Origin: SKLM01 sp964421785
GTDB lineage: Bacteria > Chloroflexota > Anaerolineae > B4-G1
Reading direction: 5' to 3'
Assembly (NCBI GenBank): GCA_964421785.1
Contig: CAYQZG010000031.1
Span: forward strand, 1 to 31,360
DNA: 31,360 bases
Shown one piece after another: positions 13,867 to 20,634 of this stretch. The translations under genes were made by a program, and so were the position numbers. Position 1 is the first letter of the stretch. Each line of letters begins with the position of its first letter. Under the pieces are notes generated by a model. It did no database searches. It had not been told where the DNA came from and saw only the letters and a program-made list of their open reading frames with translations.

Positions 13867-16716
13867 CTAGGCGGTCGTCTCAGCCGTTCGCCCTACGCCC
13901 TTTGAACGGATGACGGCCTTGGTGACCTCAGCAGCTACTGAAGGCACCAGCAGGAGCGGAAGGATCAGGGCCCACTCCCGCACGCCCAACGCCACGGTGT
14001 TGAAGATCGGCTGCAGGAACGGAACGTACACCACGGCCAGCAGCAGAACTAAGGAGACCGCAACGGCGTACTGCATATACTTATTGCTGAAGACGCCAAG
14101 TCGGAACAACGAGACACGCTCCGACCGCGCTGTGTAGGCCCGCACCAACTCCGAGGCCGAGAGCGTGACGAAGGCCATGCTTTCGGCCAACAGCAGATTG
14201 GCTGGATCCCATATCCTGCCAATGTAGAACGCAGCCAAGACCACGCTCGTGATGGCGACGGTCTGCACACCGATGCCTATCGTCATCAGGCGATTGATGA
14301 TCGGCTCGCGCACTGGACGCGGTGGACGATCCATGATGTCGGGATCGCCCTTCTCTACACCCAACGCCAGCGCTGGCGCCCCATCCGTAAGCAGGTTGAG
14401 CCAGAGCAACTGAATCGCCGTCAGGGGCGACCCTGAACCGAAGATCGTGCCTAGGAAGATGACCATGATCTCGGCCACGTTACATGAGATGAGGAAATAG
14501 ACAAACTTCCGGATATTGGAGTAGATGATGCGGCCCTGCTCGACGGCCGAGACGATGGAGGCGTAGTTGTCGTCGGTCAGCACCATATCGGCCGTCTCCT
14601 TGGTCACGTCGGTGCCGGTGATACCCATCGCCACGCCGATGGAGGCACGCTTGAGCGCCGGGGCATCATTGACCCCGTCGCCCGTCATTGCCACCACCTG
14701 ATCACGAGACTTCAGCGCCTCGACGATACGTACCTTATGCTGCGGCGAGACACGGGCGAAGACGTCCACCTCATCGATCTCGCCGGCTAATGCCTCGTCA
14801 GACATCGTCTGCAGATCTGCCCCTGTGAGGACTCGTCCATTGTCCGAGCGTACCAGATTGATCTCCTCCGCAATGGCACGGGCCGTGTCCGGATAATCAC
14901 CGGTGATCATCATGGTGCGGATCCCGGCCCGCCGAGCTTTCTCAACGGCCGGCTTGACTTCCGGACGCGCCGGATCCGTCATCGCAACGAGCCCTATCAG
15001 CGACAGGTTGCGCTCGACCTCGTCCGGATCTAGCTCCTCGGGTACCTCGTCCAGATGTCGATAGGCCACGGCAAGGACGCGCAGCCCTCCCTGGCCTAGG
15101 TCGCGGATGACGTTCTCAATATGCTGGCGACGTCCGGGGTTCAGCGGCACGTCGACGCCGTTCTCCAAGATAGTATCGCAAAGAGAGAGCATCACGTCGG
15201 GGGCGCCCTTGACGTAAGCAACGTATTCCGCCCCCCCCGACTCCTCCAATCCCCTGCACTCCCCACGATGGATGGTCGTCATGCGCTTGCGATCGCTGTC
15301 GAAGGGAATCTCCGCCACACGAGGCAATCGATCCTCGACCTCGTCGCGCCACAGGTTCGCCTTTGCTGCTGCGACGACCAAGGCACCCTCGGTGGGATCT
15401 CCCACCATCCGATACCGGGTCTCGTCCTTGGCCTGACCAGTGTAGCCATCCTCCTCTGAGGTCACGGGTTCCAGTTGAGCATCGGATGCCAGCAGCCCTC
15501 CTGTGAGCAGGGCCAACATCTCCGGGTGATCGTAAGGATCAGCGGGATCGCCATAACTGGAGAACTTGCCCTCAGGCTGATATCCCTCGCCACTCACGTC
15601 CAGGCGGAGATTCGCCACGTAGAGGCGGACGACCGTCATCTCATTCTGAGTCAGCGTGCCGGTTTTGTCGGAGCAAATCGTCGTAGCGCTACCCAACGTC
15701 TCCACAGCCGGCAGGCGACGGATGAGCGCGTGGCGCCGCACCATCTCCTGCATGCCCAAGGCCAAGACGATGGTGACGACGGCGGGTAACCCCTCGGGCA
15801 CGGCGGCAACCGCCAGGCTGACGGCCACGATGAAAAGCTCCACGATCTGCTGCTGAGTCTGCACCAGGTATCCGCCCAGCCCCTGCTGGGTGATCAACGA
15901 GAGGTTGGTATCCTGTATGAGGGCCTCGATGAAGACGACGGCGCAGATGCCCAGTGTGCCCCAGCCCAACCAGCGGCCCAGCTGATCGAGACGGCGCTGG
16001 AGAGGCGTCGCCTCCTCCTCGTAGGACTGGATCATCTCGGCAATCAGGCCGATCTCCGTCTGCATGCCGGTCTCCACCACGACGCCGGCGCCACGCCCAT
16101 AGGTGACCGTGGTGCCCATAAAGGCAAGGTTCCGCCGGTCGCCCAGGGGCACATCTTTGGACAACACCGTATCGGCGGTCTTCTCAACCGGCATGGACTC
16201 GCCCGTCAAGGAGGCCTCGTCAACCTTCAGGTTGGCACTCTGGATAAGTCGCAGATCCGCCGGGACGTAGCTGCCTGCATCAAGGAAGACGATATCGCCC
16301 GGCACCAGTTCGCGGGCCGGGACGGATATCCGATGACCATCCCGAATAACGCGCGCCTCCGGGGCAGCCATCTTCTTGAGCGCAGCCAGCGCCTCCTCCG
16401 CTTTGTTCTCCTGAACCACGCCCAGCACAGCATTGAGAACGACAATAGCCAGGATGGCACCGGCTTCGATCGTCTCTCCCAATAGGAAAGATACCCCAGC
16501 GGCGACGATCAGGATGAGGATGAGAAAGTCTTGGAACTGTCTTAGCAGTAGCTGCCAGAACCCGGGACGCGGCCTCTCGGCCAGTTCGTTGAGCCCATAG
16601 CGCTCAAGACGCGTTTTGGCATCCTCAGGTGTCAAGCCCTCGTCAACGTTCGTCTCTAATGCGTCGGCTACGTCGTCAATGGGACGACTATGCCACGACG
16701 TTGCTTCTCTTTCCAT
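13867..16716 (-). CDS. P2A-type calcium-transporting ATPase
   Basis: About 950 residues, a full-length P-type ATPase pumping Ca2+ out of the cytoplasm. It has N-terminal cation ATPase segment DALETNVDEGLTPEDAKTRL; actuator motif TGES (about residue 172); M4 with VAAVPEGLPAVV, the calcium-site PEGLP; phosphorylation motif CSDKTGTLTQ with the Asp near residue 350; nucleotide-domain KGAPD; hinge TGDGVNDAPALKRASIG; and M5-M6 with SCNVAEI and QLLWLNLLTDGAPALALG, the N and D ligands typical of SERCA/PMCA pumps. An ATG at 16737 is in frame. I prefer 16716 because the promoter's start site lies about 10 bases before 16737, whereas GTGAGGAGG precedes the 16716 ATG. It is a single-gene unit. Confidence 0.93.
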   Translation of the reverse strand: MEREATSWHSRPIDDVADALETNVDEGLTPEDAKTRLERYGLNELAERPRPGFWQLLLRQFQDFLILILIVAAGVSFLLGETIEAGAILAIVVLNAVLGVVQENKAEEALAALKKMAAPEARVIRDGHRISVPARELVPGDIVFLDAGSYVPADLRLIQSANLKVDEASLTGESMPVEKTADTVLSKDVPLGDRRNLAFMGTTVTYGRGAGVVVETGMQTEIGLIAEMIQSYEEEATPLQRRLDQLGRWLGWGTLGICAVVFIEALIQDTNLSLITQQGLGGYLVQTQQQIVELFIVAVSLAVAAVPEGLPAVVTIVLALGMQEMVRRHALIRRLPAVETLGSATTICSDKTGTLTQNEMTVVRLYVANLRLDVSGEGYQPEGKFSSYGDPADPYDHPEMLALLTGGLLASDAQLEPVTSEEDGYTGQAKDETRYRMVGDPTEGALVVAAAKANLWRDEVEDRLPRVAEIPFDSDRKRMTTIHRGECRGLEESGGAEYVAYVKGAPDVMLSLCDTILENGVDVPLNPGRRQHIENVIRDLGQGGLRVLAVAYRHLDEVPEELDPDEVERNLSLIGLVAMTDPARPEVKPAVEKARRAGIRTMMITGDYPDTARAIAEEINLVRSDNGRVLTGADLQTMSDEALAGEIDEVDVFARVSPQHKVRIVEALKSRDQVVAMTGDGVNDAPALKRASIGVAMGITGTDVTKETADMVLTDDNYASIVSAVEQGRIIYSNIRKFVYFLISCNVAEIMVIFLGTIFGSGSPLTAIQLLWLNLLTDGAPALALGVEKGDPDIMDRPPRPVREPIINRLMTIGIGVQTVAITSVVLAAFYIGRIWDPANLLLAESMAFVTLSASELVRAYTARSERVSLFRLGVFSNKYMQYAVAVSLVLLLAVVYVPFLQPIFNTVALGVREWALILPLLLVPSVAAEVTKAVIRSKGVGRTAETTA

Positions 16717-16753
16717 GGCCTCCTCACTAAGACTCATCTTACACCGATCATCG

Positions 16754-16781
16754 ATTATAGCACACTACGATCATGTGGCAA
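16754..16781 (-). promoter_or_regulatory. Promoter of the calcium ATPase gene
   Basis: Minus strand -35 TTGCCA (16776-16781), 16-base spacer, -10 TATAAT (16754-16759). The predicted start near 16747 leaves a leader of about 30 bases to the ATG at 16716. The remainder of the 16738-16928 gap shows no gene. Confidence 0.65.
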
Positions 16782-16928
16782 TAACTACCAATGGCCTGCG
16801 GCTGCGCCGTGTCGTCATCTGGGCAAGTGGCGAGGCGAACGGGACCTCTTGGAGCCAGTGCCGTCTCGCCAAGGGGGAAGGGGGAATGGGATCCGCTAAG
16901 GACTACGCTGCCTGCACCTCGCCTGGGA

Positions 16929-17939
16929 CTACGCGCGAGGAAGATCGAGCATCAATATCTCGAGGGTAAGACGCCTGTTGGCGTTCCGCTGCAGCTTCTG
17001 TAGGGAGCTACGTAGAGCTTTGATCATGGCCGTGATCGTCGCCAGGTCGAGACGTTGAGCTTGATCGCGGACCTCATCCTGACGATCCACATTGGTCAGC
17101 GGTGCATCGGCTCCCGAAGCCACCAGCAGCACGTCACGCCACCACGTGATCCACAGATCGAGCGTCTCTTGGATAGCGACGGGATCACGGGCCAACCCCT
17201 CGGCGTAGTCGAAGCGCTTGATGACGGAGGCGCGAATCAAGCGATTCAGATCATCCAGACGGGCGGTGCGGCGCGCCATGGCCTCGTCGTCCTCAAGGTT
17301 GCGGACCGCCCAGCCCAGACGGCCGCTCGACAGGTGTGCAAGCAGCTCAGCATCCTGAGCTGTAGCGCCCCAGCGCTCGACCAGCGCTCGCTCCACCACC
17401 CGGACAGGCAGGGGCCTGAGGGGAACATGCTGACAGCGGGAGACGATGGTGGGGAGTAGAAGGTCAGCTTCCCGGGCCAGGACGATGAGCACTACGTACG
17501 ATGCGGGCTCTTCGAGCGTCTTGAGCAATGCGTTGGCAGCTGAAGGTGTGGCTTCCTCGAAGCGGCTCAGGATTGCCACCTGGCGTCGAGCCTCGACCGG
17601 GGTCATGGTGAGCCGATGTGTCAGGTCGCGCACCTGGTCTATCTTGAGGTTGGCTCCCACGTGCTCAGACGCGACCACGTGCAGGTCAGGATGATTGCCG
17701 CTGGCTACCAAACGGCAAGCCCGGCAAGCTCGGCACGGCCTGACAGTTACGTCCTCGTGCTCACAGAGGAGCGCGGCGGCCAAGTTGCGTGCCAGCGTCG
17801 TCCTGCCCACACCGGGCGGTCCAGTGAAGAGATAAGCGTGGGAAACGTCATCGGTAACCACGGCCTGCTGCAACGACTTCACAGCCCAGTCGTGGCCTAC
17901 GACGTTCCAGCAGTTGTGTTCGCGCCCGTATGCAGTCAT
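16929..17939 (-). CDS. holB: DNA polymerase III subunit delta'
   Basis: A 336-residue clamp-loader subunit. N-terminal NVVGHDWAVKSLQQAV opens the AAA+ domain. The P-loop reads GPPGVGRTTLA, with Arg in place of the Walker A lysine, consistent with delta' being a non-hydrolysing member. A C-x9-C-x2-C-x2-C zinc module follows (CEHEDVTVRPCRACRAC). The arginine-finger motif SRC is in PTIVSRCQHVPLRPL, after NALLKTLEEP. It acts in the cytoplasm in loading the sliding clamp. The open frame extends upstream to 18014, but that extension runs through the tRNA gene, so the ATG at 17939 is chosen; no clear ribosome binding site precedes it. Its control region overlaps that of the divergent tRNA. Confidence 0.9.
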   Translation of the reverse strand: MTAYGREHNCWNVVGHDWAVKSLQQAVVTDDVSHAYLFTGPPGVGRTTLARNLAAALLCEHEDVTVRPCRACRACRLVASGNHPDLHVVASEHVGANLKIDQVRDLTHRLTMTPVEARRQVAILSRFEEATPSAANALLKTLEEPASYVVLIVLAREADLLLPTIVSRCQHVPLRPLPVRVVERALVERWGATAQDAELLAHLSSGRLGWAVRNLEDDEAMARRTARLDDLNRLIRASVIKRFDYAEGLARDPVAIQETLDLWITWWRDVLLVASGADAPLTNVDRQDEVRDQAQRLDLATITAMIKALRSSLQKLQRNANRRLTLEILMLDLPRA

Positions 17940-17942
17940 GAC

Positions 17943-17971
17943 TTGCAAAACAGAGACCAAGATGGTATAAT
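17943..17971 (+). promoter_or_regulatory. Promoter of tRNA-Val
   Basis: -35 TTGCAA (17943-17948), 17-base spacer, perfect -10 TATAAT (17966-17971), 13 bases before the mature tRNA. The -35 begins only three bases from the divergent holB start codon, so both genes share a gap of about 44 bases. Confidence 0.7.
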
Positions 17972-17983
17972 TGCAGGCGCTGT

Positions 17984-18060
17984 GGGCGGTTAGCTCAGTT
18001 GGCCAGAGCGCCACGTTGACATCGTGGAGGTCGCAAGTTCAAGTCTTGCACCGCCCACCA
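17984..18060 (+). tRNA. tRNA-Val, anticodon GAC
   Basis: 77 bases folding as a complete cloverleaf. Acceptor stem GGGCGGT with ACCGCCC; D stem GCTC/GAGC; anticodon stem CCACG/CGTGG with loop TTGACAT, anticodon GAC (reads GUC and GUU); five-base variable loop; T stem GCAAG/CTTGC with loop TTCAAGT; discriminator A and encoded CCA end. It is preceded by a TATAAT promoter and followed at once by an intrinsic terminator, so it is a single-gene transcript. Confidence 0.97.
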
Positions 18061-18062
18061 CC

Positions 18063-18100
18063 GGTCGGTTGGCAGCGTTGCCAACCGGCCTTCATTTTTT
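18063..18100 (+). terminator. Intrinsic terminator of tRNA-Val
   Basis: A 12-base-pair stem, ggtcggttggca (18063-18074) and tgccaaccggcc (18079-18090, one G-T pair), with loop gcgt, then ttcatttttt. The stem also lies behind the convergent gpmI gene, which ends at 18115, but the T-tract favours the plus strand. Confidence 0.9.
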
Positions 18101-18114
18101 CGAGATCCCTCAGT

Positions 18115-19770
18115 CTAGCTGCTCAAGACATCTTCAGTCAACTTACCGTCATTCGCAACAGACCGACCTTCGCCGTGCACCAGCCAACGGTAGCTCTTCT
18201 CAATGCGATCCCAGTTGTACTCCCGATCGAGCGACCAGAAGCGACCGATCAGGGAGACAAACTGCCCGACGCCGAGCCGCTCGCACTCGGCCTCAATGTC
18301 GCCCACGTAAATAGCGCCGCTCTCCGGCTTCTCACCGCGGCGCCCCAGCATGCCGTGGATGTAGACATCTGGCACGCTGACCTCCTTCGCCATGCGCAGC
18401 AGAGCCTTCAGATGCTCCACGGAGCCGTGAGAGCTATAGAAGGAGATGATGCCCAGCAAATGGAGGCGTTTACCGTCCCGCTTCGCCCCCTCCATAGCCC
18501 AGAGCAAGGCATCGTTCTGGAAAAAGCTACCGCTCTCAATGGCTCGCTCAATGCGCAGACGGTCGGAGGTGATAACGCGTCCCGCACCGATGTGGGTATG
18601 GCCCACCTCGGAGTTGCCCACGGTCTTGCCCTCCCGATTGGGGACCTCGTCTGGCAAGCCGACCGCCTCACCAGCGGCCTCCAGCCGGGTGGCAGGATAC
18701 GTCGCCTGAAGCGTATCCATCACCGGGGTATCGGCCTCAATGATCAGGTTGCCCCAGGTCTCATCGCGCGCGCCCCACCCATCCAGAATGAACAGTGCTA
18801 CACGCTGAGGATCTCCCCCGCCCATGCCATCGATCAATGAGCTCCCCGTCATCTCGTCCGGCTTCTCGATAGCCATCAGATCCAACACCGTCGGGGCTAC
18901 GTCGACAAGTGTGCCACCATCACGGAGGTGCACAGGCGCGTCGCCCTCCCTGCGCCCGCCGTCGAGATGGGGGGCGACCAACACGAAGGGCACCGGGCTG
19001 TCGGTGTGCCCGGTATCGATGGAGCCGTCCGGGTAGTACCACTTCTCCACTGTGCCGTGATCGGCGGTGACGAGCGCCGTAACGCCCATCTCCTTGGCCA
19101 CCTCCAGCACGCGCCCCAGTTGCCCATCCACGGTGGAAACCGCGTTCTTGATCGCCTCCCGCTCCTCGCTATGTCCAATCACGTCGACATTGGCCCAATT
19201 AACGATCAGCAGATCGACACCATCATCCCGAAGCGCCTCAATTGTGGCGTCGGCGACGTCGGCAGCGCGCATCTCCGGCGGCGGCAGGTACCCCTCGGTC
19301 TCCAACGACTCGATGATCTCCCACGTCTCGCCGGGGAATGGGTCGAGGCGCCCCCCGTTCAAGAACGTCGTCACGTGAACTTGCTTCTCCGACTCGACAA
19401 TCTTGACCTGGCGTTTTCCCGCCCCGCTAACCGTCTCGCTCAACGTCTTCTCAATGACGCCTGTGGGGGGAAGTGCGACACGGGTGTCGAGCTCGGGATG
19501 ATATTCGATCATCGTCACCCAGTGCGTGGTGATGGGTGCGCGCCCGAAGTGCGGAAAATCACCCTCATCAGCGACAAACGCCTGCGTCAACTCAATCTCC
19601 CGCTCGCCGCGTATGTCGTAGAAAACAATGTAATCGCCGTCCTGAATACGTCCGATCGGCTCTCCCTCGTCGTCGACGCGCACCAGCGGCTCCATCGTCT
19701 CGTCATCCTCACCAGCCCGATAGGCAGCGTGCACGGCCTCAGCGAGGGGATAGACTTGGTCGATTGTCAT
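18115..19770 (-). CDS. gpmI: Circularly permuted cofactor-independent phosphoglycerate mutase
   Basis: A 551-residue relative of iPGM, which interconverts 3- and 2-phosphoglycerate with two Mn2+. The parts are in permuted order. Residues 1-313 match the usual middle and C-terminus: RIQDGDYIVFYDIRGER (R54, R57), VESEKQVHVT (K129), VNWANVDVIGH (D196, H200), TADHG (D237, H238), GHTDSPVPF (H255), EKPDEMTGSSL. After a GMGGG linker, residues 320-535 match the usual N-terminus: VALFILDGWG (D330), GNSEVGH (nucleophile S387), H448, GRFWSLDRE (R510, R516). All metal ligands and the serine are kept. The usual DGRD loop reads GRRG (476-479), so the aspartate of the substrate site is lost. Start 19770 follows AGGAG; the ATG at 19791 overlaps that site. 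Activity on another phosphoester is possible. Confidence 0.88.
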   Translation of the reverse strand: MTIDQVYPLAEAVHAAYRAGEDDETMEPLVRVDDEGEPIGRIQDGDYIVFYDIRGEREIELTQAFVADEGDFPHFGRAPITTHWVTMIEYHPELDTRVALPPTGVIEKTLSETVSGAGKRQVKIVESEKQVHVTTFLNGGRLDPFPGETWEIIESLETEGYLPPPEMRAADVADATIEALRDDGVDLLIVNWANVDVIGHSEEREAIKNAVSTVDGQLGRVLEVAKEMGVTALVTADHGTVEKWYYPDGSIDTGHTDSPVPFVLVAPHLDGGRREGDAPVHLRDGGTLVDVAPTVLDLMAIEKPDEMTGSSLIDGMGGGDPQRVALFILDGWGARDETWGNLIIEADTPVMDTLQATYPATRLEAAGEAVGLPDEVPNREGKTVGNSEVGHTHIGAGRVITSDRLRIERAIESGSFFQNDALLWAMEGAKRDGKRLHLLGIISFYSSHGSVEHLKALLRMAKEVSVPDVYIHGMLGRRGEKPESGAIYVGDIEAECERLGVGQFVSLIGRFWSLDREYNWDRIEKSYRWLVHGEGRSVANDGKLTEDVLSS

Positions 19771-19810
19771 GGATTGCTCCTGTGAAAACAAAGCTCAACA
19801 ACGCGAAACG

Positions 19811-19872
19811 TCGAGCACGTCTGATGCTCAACGAACCGCGGTGATTGTATCATGCGGCAGGGCCTCAAGCAA
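19811..19872 (-). promoter_or_regulatory. Promoter and leader hairpin of the permuted gpmI
   Basis: Minus strand -35 TTGCTT (19867-19872), 17-base spacer, extended -10 TGATACAAT with TACAAT at 19844-19849. The leader then forms a stem, GTTGAGCA/TGCTCGAC (about 19811-19833, one wobble pair), before the ribosome binding site. Nothing else is seen between here and the thrS promoter at 20032. Confidence 0.55.
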
Positions 19873-20031
19873 ATCGGCTGCATCAACCAGTCTCGGCAAC
19901 CTCGCGAGGCCAAGACGACACTTCTCAGTGACCAAGCACTACCAGTTGGCCTTATGAAAGACCTACCGGGCCACTTCCGCAAGGTTTGGCTCGAAAACAA
20001 CAAGACCATGGGTATTGTGCCTGATGTGGAG

Positions 20032-20060
20032 TTGACAAGAGAGAGATGAGGATCTATAAT
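20032..20060 (+). promoter_or_regulatory. Consensus promoter of the thrS leader
   Basis: TTGACA (20032-20037), 17-base spacer, TATAAT (20055-20060): an exact sigma-70 consensus. The expected start near 20067 lies just upstream of the T-box stem I. Confidence 0.88.
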
Positions 20061-20066
20061 ACAACC

Positions 20067-20362
20067 AGTTCAGAATCAGAAAGCGTCGACCGGGACGAGT
20101 ACCAGCTTGAGAAGGTACCAGAGAGAGGGAGCCATCGGCTGAAAGCTCCCTTGACCGACCGGATGGGAAAACCCCCCGGGAGTGGGTCTCTGAAACCGCG
20201 CTTCGACAGGGCGTGAGGCACGCGGAAATATGAGACTCCGGACGGGCCCGTTATCGCCTCAAGAGTGTGCGACATGCTGCGTTCGTATTGAGCGCGCCGG
20301 CGTGCCGCAAACTTGGGTGGAACCACGTGGGAGATCCCCGCGCCCCAAGGGCGCGGGTTTTT
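20067..20362 (+). promoter_or_regulatory. T-box riboswitch, threonine specific
   Basis: A tRNA-sensing leader that lets transcription pass into thrS when uncharged tRNA-Thr accumulates. Seen: the conserved T-box sequence gggtggaaccacg (20315-20327); the stem I apical region with gacgagtacc and agagaggga...gctgaaagctccc (about 20093-20150); the stem I base aagcg (20081-20085) with cgctt (20199-20203); and, beside it on the 3' side, the likely specifier codon ACC (20195-20197, Thr). An intrinsic terminator follows the T-box. Specifier assignment is by position and agrees with the downstream gene; the exact folding was not computed. Confidence 0.9.
20337..20362 (+). terminator. T-box-controlled terminator
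   Basis: Perfect 9-base stem cccgcgccc/gggcgcggg (20337-20345, 20349-20357) with loop caa, then TTTTT. It competes with the antiterminator containing the T-box sequence just upstream. Confidence 0.92.
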
Positions 20363-20389
20363 GCGTTTTGTATAAAGGAGGTGATCGAG

Positions 20390-20476
20390 ATGACTGAGAG
20401 TGAGACTGACACGGCGAGGGGAGCGTCCTCCCCATGCCTATTCGATCACCTGCAACATCATAGTTGGCTCTACTGA
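20390..20476 (+). CDS. Possible 28-residue leader peptide between T-box and thrS
   Basis: Immediately after the T-box terminator, the near-perfect ribosome binding site AAAGGAGGTGAT stands 4 bases before an ATG that opens a 28-codon frame. The peptide begins MTESETDTARG and ends HHSWLY; three of its first eight residues are Thr. Its coding DNA contains a GGGGAG/CTCCCC hairpin. It is 159 bases upstream of thrS. It could be a translated leader peptide, a small protein, or a leftover gene start; composition gives no function. The ribosome binding site is stronger than that of most real genes here, which is why I list it. Confidence 0.4.
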   Translation: MTESETDTARGASSPCLFDHLQHHSWLY

Positions 20477-20490
20477 AAAAAGGCGCTCAC

Positions 20491-20534
20491 GGTGCCTGGC
20501 ACTTGGCGCAGCCGCCTTTGCAGTGCCAAGCACC
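20491..20534 (+). repeat. Hairpin in the thrS leader
   Basis: Arms ggtgcctggcac (20491-20502) and gtgccaagcacc (20523-20534) pair at 11 of 12 positions, with an inner ggcg/cgcc stem in the loop. No T-run follows, so it is not an intrinsic terminator. It may be a processing or repeat element. The remaining bases up to the thrS ribosome binding site hold nothing I recognise. Confidence 0.5.
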
Positions 20535-20634
20535 CAATGCCAACGCACCGCAACCACCTTCTTCCAGGAGACCCGTAGTTGTATAGACGAACCTAGTTTG
20601 AGGCGAGACTGGCCTCGATAAAAGGAGAAAGAGC

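Noticed and set aside
17940..18014. Upstream extension of holB
   Set aside because: It runs through the tRNA-Val gene and its promoter; protein similarity begins only after the ATG at 17939.
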